DNA of 64,000 nucleotides. Origin: Schlesneria sp. DSM 10557. GTDB lineage: Bacteria; Planctomycetota; Planctomycetia; Planctomycetales; Planctomycetaceae. Positions 47,054-56,085 of the stretch are shown here, one piece after another. The DNA lies in NCBI RefSeq assembly GCF_041860085.1, contig NZ_CP124747.1:5084001-5148000 (forward strand). Direction: 5' to 3'. The position numbers and the translations under genes were made by a program. The notes under the pieces are model-generated. The model did no database searches and had not been told where the DNA came from. It saw only the letters and a list, made by a program, of their open reading frames with translations. Numbering within the stretch: the stretch's first letter is position 1; each line of letters opens with the position of its first letter.

Positions 47054-48100
47054 TCAGGGGGCCGCGAGTGTCGAACGGATTTCTTTTACTTCGTCGATGA
47101 CACGCTCCAGTTCGTTCTCGGAATACCGCTGATCGATGTGGAAGCTGAGAATCGACTTCGAGACTTCGCTCTGTGAATCGGCCCAGTGAATGACCGGGAA
47201 GATTCGCTTCGTAAACAGGTGTCTCCTGTACCGATCACGATCAGTCGTTGTGATCATGAGATACATGTATTCGCCCGGCAGGATCTCGATCTCGGGGAAT
47301 TCGTTCTGGAATCTCTGTGCGAGAAACTGATGGTTGGCTTTCCGATGTTGAAGGACGGAGTGGAAATCGAAGGAGCTTCCTCTGGCGATTTCGTCCGTGT
47401 GTGCCGGTGCAATCTCAGGGACGGCGAGGGCTTCGTCAGAGTCACGGCCGAGCTGCAGGAACAATTGCTCGCGCTCTTCAGAGGGGTTCTGCAGGAACTC
47501 ACTTCGGGCTCGTTCGGCAGCTTTCCGCAGCAGTCGATAGTTTGTTGTGAGCGGCGGGATCGGGATGGGGGACCGATGGTAGGCGACGGCGATATCGAGA
47601 CTGCTGAATTTTCTCAGACTGTTGAGTGCGTAGTCACCGCAGAAGCGGGAAATATCGAGGGGGGCCTGAACGAAGTCTTCGATCACCGTCACGCCCGTCT
47701 TCTGTTTTAAGTGGCGGATGAAATCGAAGGAGGCGGAGTTGTATCGATTGAAGTGCAGGTACAGCAGCACATCCGTCGGTGGGATTTCGACCAGTTCTTC
47801 CACCCGCTGGTAGAAGCGGAAATGAATTCGGCCCTTCAGTTTCAATGAGAGTCGATCGAGCGACTCACGACAGAAATTATCCGCCGTCCACAATGTGAGT
47901 GGCTCTGGTGTGCGGTGGCACTCTTTCAGGATCGAGGCGAGTGCATCCACACCGGTTTCGTACAGATGGCGCGTCGCCTGTCGAATCGTGACGGGAAAAA
48001 AATCGTCGAAACCGGCCTTCACTGAATCGACCAGAAAACGGTCATGGTCGGAGGCTCCGAACATCCCACCTATCGTCGGCAGTGAATAGTCTTTGCTCAT
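47054..48100 (-). CDS. Putative PLP-dependent transferase-like protein (fold type I)
   Basis: A 348-residue protein not firmly recognised. Its layout recalls DegT/DnrJ-type aminotransferases: TIRQATRHLYETG in the first helix region, VTVIEDFVQAPLD where the PLP-pyridine Asp (Asp142) and Gln (Gln145) are expected, and GDYALNSLRKF where the Schiff-base lysine (Lys164) would lie. The usual GEGG after the lysine is missing, and the C-terminal half keeps only general similarity (YLMITTTDRDRYRRHL). It could be an active aminotransferase acting on a nucleotide sugar or amino acid, or a diverged relative. Start ATG 48100; it is monocistronic. Confidence 0.6.
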   Translation of the reverse strand: MSKDYSLPTIGGMFGASDHDRFLVDSVKAGFDDFFPVTIRQATRHLYETGVDALASILKECHRTPEPLTLWTADNFCRESLDRLSLKLKGRIHFRFYQRVEELVEIPPTDVLLYLHFNRYNSASFDFIRHLKQKTGVTVIEDFVQAPLDISRFCGDYALNSLRKFSSLDIAVAYHRSPIPIPPLTTNYRLLRKAAERARSEFLQNPSEEREQLFLQLGRDSDEALAVPEIAPAHTDEIARGSSFDFHSVLQHRKANHQFLAQRFQNEFPEIEILPGEYMYLMITTTDRDRYRRHLFTKRIFPVIHWADSQSEVSKSILSFHIDQRYSENELERVIDEVKEIRSTLAAP

Positions 48101-48265
48101 GCGATCATCCCTGATCTGAAAAGGCCATTCCTAATCTCTCGGTTTTCCCTCAAACTTCAGGCGACCACCGAGCGGGCCGGAGAGGAAAGTGTACCGTTTA
48201 ACAAACGGTCAGAAAGGAACTTCCGAGTGCAGTCTGAATGGGGCTTCCTCGACGACGGCACGCGT

Positions 48266-48679
48266 CTACGTTCCTGCATCAGCCGCCGAGCAGAGTTCGA
48301 CGAGATGTCCGTCCGGGTCATTGATAAAGAGTTGCACGGCACCGTCGGGTCGCTGTTTCGGTGGTGAGACGAACTCGATTCCCCGTTCGATGATTTTCCG
48401 AGCGGCGGCATGACAGTCATCAACGAGGAAGGCGAAGTGGTGTCCTCGCGAGTTGGCACAGGCGGCAGATCCTGCTGGGCCGGACCCTTCGAATTCGAGG
48501 ATGGTGTGAATGAGAGTCGGGCCAGCCTGAAACCACTGTCCTTCGAACGAGAAAGCGGGGCGAGGCACCTCCTGCATTCCCAGCAAATCGACATAGAATC
48601 GCCGGGTTGCTGCGAGGTCTTTCACAACGATGGTCACGTGATCGAGTGACCGGACACCAATGGATGCTGCGCTGCTCAC
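48266..48679 (-). CDS. VOC family metalloprotein
   Basis: GTG 48679 with AGAGG 6 nt upstream gives 137 residues (MSSAASIGVRSLDHVTIVVKD); the longer frame to 48850 adds a non-protein-like stretch. Likely metal ligands are His15 in LDHVTIV, His in HHFAFLV, and Glu in GHLVELCS. It belongs to the glyoxalase/dioxygenase superfamily, with domain halves beginning DHVTIVV and HHFAFLV. The substrate is unknown. It is followed by the PLP-like gene on the same strand after 165 bp. Confidence 0.9.
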   Translation of the reverse strand: MSSAASIGVRSLDHVTIVVKDLAATRRFYVDLLGMQEVPRPAFSFEGQWFQAGPTLIHTILEFEGSGPAGSAACANSRGHHFAFLVDDCHAAARKIIERGIEFVSPPKQRPDGAVQLFINDPDGHLVELCSAADAGT

Positions 48680-48797
48680 GAAGTTCCTCTCTCCAGAAAG
48701 TATTTGGAAACAGATCATCGTCGATAGGACCGACGATGAAAACCGTGATGGGGGCCGCAGAATCCTGCCGTGGCAACGCGAAATTCTTCCGCGAACT

Positions 48798-49385
48798 TCA
48801 GGGCGTTTCGAAGCTGATCTCCTGATCGGAACGGAGATCAGCTTCATCATCCGTTTCAGTGGCGTTGGCGAGAGCCTCTTCGAGCTGATTCAATTTTCGA
48901 TAGGCGTTGAATCCCAGAATCATGCAGTACAGGGCATACCCATGAAACGCAGCACTCAGGTAGTCGCCTACAAGAAGGTAGATCAGTCCATCCAGCAGGT
49001 ACAGGAACATCCCCGCGGCGAAGATCCACAGGAATCGTTTCATCGCAAGTAATCCAAACCCGATTGATGCAGCGGCAACGACCACGGAAATGCCAATCGC
49101 AATCATTTTGAAAGCGGTCGCCAGACCCGGCTCTGCCTGTCCCACTTCGGAAGCGATCGCATCCACAATAGCGGTGACAGCCAGTCCCACGATGAAGTGG
49201 ACCTCGCCACCAAAATGGCTGATCGCGGAATTCACCAGAGACAACCCGGCAATCCAGAAGAACCAGCTCGCGCCGGAATCGCCGGCAGCTTTCAGCGTGG
49301 CCATTGCCGCACCGACTTGATCGGGCGTAAAGCGGGATTCCTGTGAGACCGCATCGTCACCCGGGAGCGCATCAGGCGAAGCCAT
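48798..49385 (-). CDS. Membrane protein, function unknown
   Basis: ATG 49385, with AAAGG 7 nt upstream, gives 195 residues. Four or five hydrophobic segments lie between about 40 and 160 (WFFWIAGLSLVNSAI, IVGLAVTAIVDAI, MIAIGISVVVAAASIGFGLL, WIFAAGMFLYLLDGLIYLL). The acidic C-terminus carries a short coiled-coil (AYRKLNQLEEALANATE). From memory it resembles a conserved planctomycete membrane protein without a name. It starts 118 bp after mqnE ends and may be read from the same direction; no operon is certain. Confidence 0.75.
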   Translation of the reverse strand: MASPDALPGDDAVSQESRFTPDQVGAAMATLKAAGDSGASWFFWIAGLSLVNSAISHFGGEVHFIVGLAVTAIVDAIASEVGQAEPGLATAFKMIAIGISVVVAAASIGFGLLAMKRFLWIFAAGMFLYLLDGLIYLLVGDYLSAAFHGYALYCMILGFNAYRKLNQLEEALANATETDDEADLRSDQEISFETP

Positions 49386-49516
49386 CGCAAAACCTTTCAA
49401 ACCTACACCAGGAAGAGATCAAGCGATCTCTCAAGGATGTCAGCAGGGGGGTTCCGCACTGGGTAGACGGGTTCCGGGCTGATTTGAGAAAGGGCCAGAT
49501 CGGATGACGAAAAAGT

Positions 49517-50638
49517 CTAACTCGCCATCAGCGGTTCGCCAACACTCCACTGGGCACCGTCACGGATCACGCGTCGGTAGAGGGTGTCTCGTTCGACAGG
49601 ATCGCGGCCGGTTTCGCGAATCAGGCGGTGCAGGTGCTCAACTGTCAGGCCTTCGGGCGTTTTGGCTCCCGCGTCGTGATAGATGATTTCGTGGACCACG
49701 GTTCCGTCGATGTCATCGGCACCAAATCCCAGAGCCACCTGAGCGATCTGCTCACCCAGCATGATCCAGTAGGCTTTAATATGGTCGAAGTTGTCCAGCA
49801 TGATTCGCGAGAGGGCGATCATTCGCAGGTCCATGCTTCCCGTCGGTTTGGGGATGGAATCGAGACCTGTGTTTTCAGGATGAAACGCCAGCGGGATGAA
49901 GGTCTGGAACCCCTTCGTGTCATCTTGAAGGGCGCGAAGCTGGCACAGGTGATCGATCCGATGCTTTGCCTGTTCGATGTGTCCATAGAGCATCGTTGCA
50001 TTCGACCGCAGGCCAAGTTCGTGTGCAGCGCGGTGAATGGCGATCCAGTTCACGGAATCGGCTTTGTGCTCACAGAGCTGATCGCGGATTTCCGGATGGA
50101 AGATTTCGGCACCACCTCCGGGCATGCTTCCCAGCCCGGCGTCGATCAGTTCCTTCAGCACCCATTCCACAGGCTTTTTGGTGATGAAGCTGAACCAGCC
50201 GATTTCGACGGCCGTCCAGGCCTTGATGTGGATTTCGGGGCAGGTTTCGTGCAGCACCCGGACGATATTCAAATACCAGTCGAACTTTTTCTGGTGGTGC
50301 AGGCCGCCGACGACGTGGATTTCGGTTGCGCCATTCGCACGGGCTTCGAGTACCCGGTCGCGCAGCATCTGATCGTCGAAGACGTACGCTTTGGCGTCGC
50401 GCAGGTCTGCCCGGAATGCGCAGAAGCGGCAGCGATAGACGCACACGTTCGTCGGGTTCAAGTGGACGTTGGTGTTGTAGTAGGCGAAGTTGCCGTTCTT
50501 CCGCTCGCGAATCTGGTTTGCCAGGCGACCCAGAGTCATCAAATCAACATGCTCGTCGAGGTACAGACCCTCTTCGGGAGTGATTCTCTCTGAGTTGTCC
50601 ACTTTGCGTTGAATGCGTAACAGAATGTCTTCGGTCAT
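49517..50638 (-). CDS. mqnE: Aminodeoxyfutalosine synthase
   Basis: A radical SAM enzyme of the futalosine route to menaquinone, joining chorismate-derived and SAM-derived parts. ATG 50638 gives 373 residues (MTEDILLRIQRKV). The radical SAM cluster motif is CVYRCRFCAF (Cx3Cx2C). GGLHHQKKFDWYL, AWTAVEIGWFS and GGGAEIFHPEIRD are typical of MqnE, as opposed to MqnC. An in-frame upstream extension to 50695 is not supported. Its presence implies respiratory menaquinone made by the mqn pathway. No other mqn genes are adjacent. Confidence 0.95.
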   Translation of the reverse strand: MTEDILLRIQRKVDNSERITPEEGLYLDEHVDLMTLGRLANQIRERKNGNFAYYNTNVHLNPTNVCVYRCRFCAFRADLRDAKAYVFDDQMLRDRVLEARANGATEIHVVGGLHHQKKFDWYLNIVRVLHETCPEIHIKAWTAVEIGWFSFITKKPVEWVLKELIDAGLGSMPGGGAEIFHPEIRDQLCEHKADSVNWIAIHRAAHELGLRSNATMLYGHIEQAKHRIDHLCQLRALQDDTKGFQTFIPLAFHPENTGLDSIPKPTGSMDLRMIALSRIMLDNFDHIKAYWIMLGEQIAQVALGFGADDIDGTVVHEIIYHDAGAKTPEGLTVEHLHRLIRETGRDPVERDTLYRRVIRDGAQWSVGEPLMAS

Positions 50639-51010
50639 GTTCGTCGTACTAAACGGGTGCGAAAATTGACGTTTTTGAAAACGAGTCTTGTGCATCGTAG
50701 TTGGCGCAGCCCATTTCGGCTACTAACTCTGTGGATGCTGGTCTCTCCGTGAAAGAAACTGATTCCGAACCGACGAATGCGGGGGAATTTCGGCCCGGAG
50801 ACGGACGCGTCGTGTCCGCTTGCGATGCGAGGGTCTCTTCACTGCGGCGGATTTCGACTCGGCGTGACCGTCGCTGCTCACCCTGCCCGCTGCCGTTTCA
50901 ATTTCTCCGGGGACTTGGTTAATTATGACGTCTTGGTGCCAGCCAGTATCCGATGCAGTCCACGGATCAGGGCGATCGGGCGAATTGGACGCTGCAGGAG
51001 TCGACGTTAC
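50639..51010. other. Intergenic between divergent mqnE and dgkA
   Basis: About 370 bp that must hold both divergent promoters. No convincing hexamer pair, operator or structure was found, and overlapping short frames here are not protein-like. Confidence 0.35.
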
Positions 51011-51394
51011 GTGAAGCAACCCGGGTTTTTCCGCAGTGTCTCACACGCATGGGACGGGCTGGTTTACACCGTCCGAACCCAGCGAAATGCGAAAATTCAT
51101 CTGGTCGCGGGGACCCTTGTACTTCTCGTTGCGGGGGGACTGGGGCTGGATACGGCGCGACTCAGTCTGCTGGTGTTGATCATCGGGGGTGTGCTGGCAG
51201 CCGAAACGATCAATACGACTGTCGAAGCAATCGTCGATCTGCTCTCTCCCGAATGGCACGCTCAAGCGAAAGTGGCCAAAGACGTCGCCGCCGCAGGGGT
51301 GCTGATCCTCAGTTTGACAGCCATCGTCATTGGTCTGCTGATTCTGGGGCCGCCGCTCTGGAACTGGCTCAATACGCTGTTCGGCACGACCTGA
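51011..51394 (+). CDS. dgkA: Diacylglycerol/undecaprenol kinase family protein
   Basis: A 127-residue integral membrane kinase from GTG 51011 (AGGAG about 10 nt upstream); the longer open frame upstream has no protein character. The N-terminal amphipathic helix holds FFRSVSHAWDGLVYTVRTQRNAKIHL with the usual NxxxH pairing. The second helix hosts the catalytic Glu motif AETINTTVEAIVDL, then a third helix. The family phosphorylates diacylglycerol or undecaprenol. The narrow length and NTTxEAxVD pattern are diagnostic; which lipid is used cannot be told. Confidence 0.92.
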   Translation: MKQPGFFRSVSHAWDGLVYTVRTQRNAKIHLVAGTLVLLVAGGLGLDTARLSLLVLIIGGVLAAETINTTVEAIVDLLSPEWHAQAKVAKDVAAAGVLILSLTAIVIGLLILGPPLWNWLNTLFGTT

Positions 51395-51586
51395 GCGACC
51401 TCTAGCGCGGCGCAGAAGTATGGCCAGGCCGGGTAAACACAGGGTGGAATCTGTCGCTGGAGAGGGTCGCGATCGCATTTTCAGGTTGGTAGATTAGAGC
51501 GGCATCGATACGGCACCTCTCTCTTCCTTTCACCTTCAAAGCCGTCCATCGGACTGTCTCTCAATCTCCAGAAGGGTAATTGGACT

Positions 51587-52828
51587 ATGGCCAAATCGTC
51601 TTCTCAAGGTAGTCGTAGTGACACCACCACTGAAGTCATTCCCGCCATGCCTGCGGGAATCCAGGTCTACCTGGACAGAGCCGTCGGTGCGCTGAAAAAG
51701 TTCGGTGTCGCCACGTCCAATGAACCGACCGAACTCGTCAAAATGCTGGACGAAGTGAAAGACGTCGACGAACCCAAGGTGCTGGCGATTGCCAAGACCA
51801 TTCAGCATATGAGCACGTTCAACCAGCTCGTGCGTGACAATGTTGAGAGCATCAACATCGGGACTCGCTATCTCGAAATTACGCAGATGTTCGATTCGAT
51901 CCGCGAAGATTCGAAGATGCTGATTCGGCAACTGGACGACGGCAGGTTCAGCATTCCCGAGAGAGCACAGAACCTCTGGATGCGTCTGCGTCGCGGTACT
52001 CCTTCCGCTCGTTTCGAGAAGATCGCAGAACTCTACAAGAGTGTTTCGGTTGATACGAAAGACCAGTTGCTGCGGGAAGAGGCGATTATGGACGCCTACA
52101 TCGACTTTCGCTTCGCGTTGAAGCAAGCCGAAGTCCTTGCCCGTGAAGTTCTCGATGAGCATACTCCGAAGCTGCTGAAGGCCCAGGAGGCTCTTTCCGA
52201 GGCTCAGGAAGCGGTGACTGCCGCAGTGAATGAGGAACCGGGTAAGCGTTCAAAGCTGGAACTCACCCGCGACGAAGCGCGCTACGCGTTCGAAAAAGAA
52301 GATCGTACCTATCAATTACTTAAAGATATCGCCGAGAACCTGAGTGTCGGTTATGACGTCGGTGAAACGCTTGTGACCAAGCTCAAACAGACACATGATG
52401 TCAAGGATCAGGTCTATCGCCGCTCGGTCACCTTCTTTACGACCAATGAGCACGTCTTCACGATTCTGGGGACGGTCTATACCTCGCAACAAGGTTTAAA
52501 CGAAGCGACGAAGTCGACCGAGGCGATGAAAGAAGGGGTCAACAAGGGGCTCGAGGATGTGGCGGAGCTGGGCCGGGAACTGGAACGAGCCGCCATCAAA
52601 GCGGGTTACGGTTCGACGATCCGCCCTGAATCGGTCGAGAAACTTGTCACTGCGATCTCGGATTACCAGATCGAATCGATCGAGATGATCGCAGAACTGC
52701 GACGTGAGAGTGAGCAGAGTGCTCAGGAAATCAGGCGCGTCGTCGAAGAAGGAAAAAGACGCTTTCAAGAGACCGTGCTCAAGTTCGAAGCACCAGGTTC
52801 AGCCCGAAAGCTTGAGCAGACGAAGTGA
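51587..52828 (+). CDS. Helical coiled-coil protein, possibly TelA-like
   Basis: A 413-residue soluble protein predicted to be almost entirely helical, with a long coiled coil around 190-245 (LLKAQEALSEAQEAVTAA) and a second C-terminal one (about 375-400). SIREDSKMLIRQLDDGRF and VFTILGTVYTSQQGLNEATKSTE resemble in outline the toxic-anion-resistance protein TelA, but the similarity is only from memory. No ATPase or binding motif is visible. Start ATG 51587, with AAGGG upstream. It is probably monocistronic; a hairpin follows. Confidence 0.7.
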   Translation: MAKSSSQGSRSDTTTEVIPAMPAGIQVYLDRAVGALKKFGVATSNEPTELVKMLDEVKDVDEPKVLAIAKTIQHMSTFNQLVRDNVESINIGTRYLEITQMFDSIREDSKMLIRQLDDGRFSIPERAQNLWMRLRRGTPSARFEKIAELYKSVSVDTKDQLLREEAIMDAYIDFRFALKQAEVLAREVLDEHTPKLLKAQEALSEAQEAVTAAVNEEPGKRSKLELTRDEARYAFEKEDRTYQLLKDIAENLSVGYDVGETLVTKLKQTHDVKDQVYRRSVTFFTTNEHVFTILGTVYTSQQGLNEATKSTEAMKEGVNKGLEDVAELGRELERAAIKAGYGSTIRPESVEKLVTAISDYQIESIEMIAELRRESEQSAQEIRRVVEEGKRRFQETVLKFEAPGSARKLEQTK

Positions 52829-52868
52829 GAGCTGTGAACTAAGTTGTCAGGTCAACGGCATGCAGAAC

Positions 52869-52892
52869 GCCCTCTCGAGGGAGCGAGAGGGC
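52869..52892. terminator. 9-bp hairpin between convergent genes
   Basis: GCCCTCTCG at 52869-52877 pairs perfectly with CGAGAGGGC at 52884-52892 around AGGGAG. It lies between two convergent genes and could terminate both, though neither strand has a T-run after it. Confidence 0.5.
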
Positions 52893-52922
52893 CAGGCAGC
52901 AGTATGACGTGATCGGTTCAAC

Positions 52923-53246
52923 TCACCATCCTAATGACATGTTTGTTTCAATGACCCGTTGAGCTTCGTGCAGGTCCGTTCCGGTGTCGTGCATGTATAA
53001 CCGGATGGCGTGGACTTTGTCGCCGTGTGAACGACTCAGGCAATCCCGTGCTCTGTCACACGGTTCTCCCGTTCCTTCGATCCCGAGCAATCTTTTTGAA
53101 ATCACCCAGACATCGTGGGGACGTCGGGCAATGCGCTTGATGTGGTCTTCCGGGTAGTTCGACAGGGTAATGGCTTCAGCGCCTGCCTGATCTTCAGCCC
53201 AGGCGATCATGATGTGTGCGTCGGTCTCGATTTCAAACAGAGCCAT
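52923..53246 (-). CDS. Small conserved-looking protein, function unknown
   Basis: ATG 53246, with GAGG 7 nt upstream, gives 107 residues (MALFEIETDAHIMIAWAED); the frame extends to 53291 without a good start. The sequence is rich in His and charged residues and shows no membrane helix or signal peptide. No family is recognised. A short helix-loop pattern (AEAITLSNYPEDHIKRI) suggests a small globular domain. It is convergent to the coiled-coil gene. Confidence 0.65.
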   Translation of the reverse strand: MALFEIETDAHIMIAWAEDQAGAEAITLSNYPEDHIKRIARRPHDVWVISKRLLGIEGTGEPCDRARDCLSRSHGDKVHAIRLYMHDTGTDLHEAQRVIETNMSLGW

Positions 53247-53505
53247 GAATGCACCTCGAATTCCAATGAAAGGGAAAGGTGAGAACGGCAACGAGTGACC
53301 TGTTGTCTGTTACTCGCGTCAGTATAACGCCCGGATTCCGTCTGAGTCTATCACTTTGATCGAAGCGTCCTGCGCGGCCGTAAATGGGGCCGTCGACATT
53401 GATCTGGCGGAGCGTCACCGGTTGTGCGCTGTCCGATTCTTCCTAGAATAAAGGAACTCGTCAGATCTATTTGCTTTTGACCTTCCCGAAGCCTTCGAGT
53501 TCATC

Positions 53506-54240
53506 ATGCCCAAATTTGCTGTGATTCTGCCCGCTGCCGGGAAAAGCAGCCGGTTCTCAAAACAGCGCAGAAAGGTTTTTGTCGAGCTGAAAGGTCGCCC
53601 TGTCTGGGTGCGGACGGCCGAACAGTTTGTGAACCGCGGCGACGTCGTTCAAACGATCATTGTCGTTTCCCCTGAGGATCTCGAATCATTCAAAGAGAAG
53701 TTTCGCGCTAACCTGGCGTTCATGGACATCGAGGTCGTAACGGGGGGAGCCGAGCGGGCTGACTCAGTCGAGCGCGGGCTGGCTCGGGTACGGGCCGATG
53801 TGGATTTCGTCGCGGTCCACGATGCGGCCAGACCATTGATTGTCAAACAGTGGATTGACGAAGTCTTCGCCGCCGCTGAAAAGCATGACGCGGCAATACT
53901 CGCAAACCCCGTGACCAGTACGCTGAAGCGGGTCGGTGAAGATCACAGTATCCAGCAGACAGTGTCGCGTGCTCATCTCTGGGCAGCACAGACCCCGCAG
54001 GTGTTTCGGCGTCAACTTTTGCTCGACGCCTACGCTCAACGTGGCTCGTATCAGCCGACAGACGAGGCGGAATTAGTAGAGCGGTTCGGAGCGACAGTCA
54101 AAGTCGTGCCGGGGTCACCTCTGAACCTGAAAATCACCACACAGGACGACTTCCACATCGCTGAACATCTGCTGGATGCGTTGCCCAAAGACAAGCGAAT
54201 CGGTTTCCTGCATCCTTTCGAGGATGAACCACGGGGCTGA
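53506..54240 (+). CDS. ispD: 2-C-methyl-D-erythritol 4-phosphate cytidylyltransferase
   Basis: Adds CMP to methylerythritol phosphate in the non-mevalonate isoprenoid pathway. The protein is 244 residues. The nucleotide loop reads ILPAAGKSSRF, where the usual glycine pair is replaced by K-S-S but the final Arg and the following Lys-Val-Phe (KQ equivalent) are kept. Further signatures are GGAERADSV, VAVHDAARPL and LWAAQTPQVF, and the C-terminal NLKITTQDD. ispF, often adjacent or fused, is absent from the window. Start ATG 53506. Confidence 0.93.
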   Translation: MPKFAVILPAAGKSSRFSKQRRKVFVELKGRPVWVRTAEQFVNRGDVVQTIIVVSPEDLESFKEKFRANLAFMDIEVVTGGAERADSVERGLARVRADVDFVAVHDAARPLIVKQWIDEVFAAAEKHDAAILANPVTSTLKRVGEDHSIQQTVSRAHLWAAQTPQVFRRQLLLDAYAQRGSYQPTDEAELVERFGATVKVVPGSPLNLKITTQDDFHIAEHLLDALPKDKRIGFLHPFEDEPRG

Positions 54241-54321
54241 GGGCGGTCTTCTGGGTGCCTGACGGCGTCCCGGTGACCGTAACGCCCCCCATTTGTGGCT
54301 GTGCCCGTCTCCTTGACAGAA

Positions 54322-55713
54322 TCAGCCTGCCGCTCGCGTCTGGTCGGCGTTCAGCTTGTTGTACAACGTCTTCAGGGCGATACCGAGTTCAGCAGCTGCC
54401 TTCGGCTTGTCTCCCTGGTACTTGTCGAGCGCCTTGTAGATCATGTCCATCTCGATTTCCCGCAGGGTTTTCGGCGAGGACTGGACCGCGGCCGAAACAG
54501 GCAGCGTCTGCGGTGCGTCGATATACCGGTGCAGGTGAGAGGGAAGATCCTCGGGCCGGATGGTGACGCCATCCGACATGATGAGCGCTCGTTCCAGGGC
54601 GTTCGCCAGTTCTCGCACGTTCCCGGGCCAGTCGTGCTGCTTTAGCACGGTAATCGCCTCGGCCGACAGAATCGACTCGGGGATATCGCGGCGTTTGAGA
54701 TAGCGTGAGATCAGAGTCCGCGCGAGTTCGGGAATATCATCCCGACGTTCGCGCAGCGGCGGCAGTGGAATTTCGAATGTATTGATGCGGAAGTAAAGGT
54801 CTTCGCGGAAGAGCCCTTCAGCAACCATCTTCTGGATATTGCGGTTCGTTGCACAGACAACTCGGACGTCGACGTGGAAGGCTTCGTTTTCGCCCACCCG
54901 TCGGACTTCGCCTGATTCAAGGAATCGCAGCAGCTTGACCTGCATCGACTTATCGAGTTCCCCGAATTCGTCGAGGAACAGCGTTCCCCCGTTGGCGACT
55001 TCGATCAGTCCTTTTCGAGACTTCTCGGCACCTGTGTAGGCACCTTTGCCGTGTCCGAAGAGTTCACTTTCGACGAGATTCTCGGCCAGTGCACCGCAGT
55101 TGACGGGCACGAACGGCATGTTGGCTCGCTGGCTGAGGTCGTGAATCCGACGAGCCACCAGTTCCTTGCCGGTCCCCGTTTCGCCCTGGATCAGGACGCT
55201 GGAGTCCGTGGGGGCGATCTTTTCGCAGAGCTTTTTGACCCGCAGCATCGGAGGCGAATGGCCAATCAGATCTGGCGAGCCTTCGACGGCTTTCAGCCGA
55301 CTTTCGAGAGCGATCGTCTTGTTGGTGAGCGTTCGCTTTTCGGCGACACGCTTCAGCGAGGCCGCGATTTCGGCCATTTTCCAGGGTTTACGGAGGAAGT
55401 CATAGGCCCCCAGGCGGATGCCTTGAATGGCAGCATCCATATCTCCGTGGCCCGTGCTGATAATCACTTCCGTCTCTGGCGAGACCTTTTTGATGTGTTC
55501 GATGACATCCCATCCGCTGAGACCTGGCATTCGCAGGTCAACGATGGCCGCATCAAAGGCCTGCTTGTCGAGTGCTTTCAGAGCGGCGTGTCCATCCTCA
55601 CACATGACAACATCGTGTCCCATGCGAGGAAGTTCAATTTTCATCACGTCGCGAATGGCTTGTTCGTCATCAACGAACAACACACGCAACTTTTGTGTTG
55701 AGGCAACAGTCAA
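54322..55713 (-). CDS. NtrC-family sigma-54-dependent response regulator
   Basis: A 463-residue activator. The receiver domain spans 1-125 with acidic pair Asp15-Asp16, phosphoacceptor Asp59 (VDLRMPG) and Lys in FLRKPW. The AAA+ domain spans about 145-370, with GETGTGKE, the sigma-54 contact loop GAYTGA, Walker B GGTLFLDEFGEL, and arginine motifs. A Fis-type helix-turn-helix follows (PKAAAELGIALKTLYNKL). Start TTG 55713 is supported by AAGGAG 8 nt upstream. No histidine kinase gene is near, so the input is unknown. An inverted repeat lies about 120 bp upstream. Confidence 0.95.
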   Translation of the reverse strand: MTVASTQKLRVLFVDDEQAIRDVMKIELPRMGHDVVMCEDGHAALKALDKQAFDAAIVDLRMPGLSGWDVIEHIKKVSPETEVIISTGHGDMDAAIQGIRLGAYDFLRKPWKMAEIAASLKRVAEKRTLTNKTIALESRLKAVEGSPDLIGHSPPMLRVKKLCEKIAPTDSSVLIQGETGTGKELVARRIHDLSQRANMPFVPVNCGALAENLVESELFGHGKGAYTGAEKSRKGLIEVANGGTLFLDEFGELDKSMQVKLLRFLESGEVRRVGENEAFHVDVRVVCATNRNIQKMVAEGLFREDLYFRINTFEIPLPPLRERRDDIPELARTLISRYLKRRDIPESILSAEAITVLKQHDWPGNVRELANALERALIMSDGVTIRPEDLPSHLHRYIDAPQTLPVSAAVQSSPKTLREIEMDMIYKALDKYQGDKPKAAAELGIALKTLYNKLNADQTRAAG

Positions 55714-56085
55714 CGGGCTATCTCCTTGCCCAACCGGGTGGCATCCATGTCACCGGGCCGACGCAGTTCCAATCCTTGGAATGGCGAGCCGAAACCTTCG
55801 CTGGAAGGACCGATTGATATCAGAGAAATCGAAATGCCGCAATGGGCATTATCCGCATTTCGTGCTTCCGGAAGTGAACATTGATACCATCCCTTTTTGA
55901 TCTTGCAATTGAACGATTCTTCCGCTCACGCGAAGACTTACGAAGAATTTCCGTGGTCGAAATCAGGCCTGTATGGACGTCCTCCATGTCTGTCACGCCC
56001 CCGTAGAGAGTGCTCTCACCAGAGGTTCCCCAGCGCCGTGACCGTGCCACCACATTTTCTTTTCGGACCGGCATTCGGTTAGAAC
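55714..56085. other. Intergenic between divergent regulator and glycosyltransferase
   Basis: About 370 bp. An 8-bp inverted repeat CGAAATGC/GCATTTCG (55830-55837 and 55855-55862, 17-bp spacer) is the only structure seen, and could be a regulator-binding site. No sigma-54 consensus (TGGC-N8-TTGC) was found here. Confidence 0.4.
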
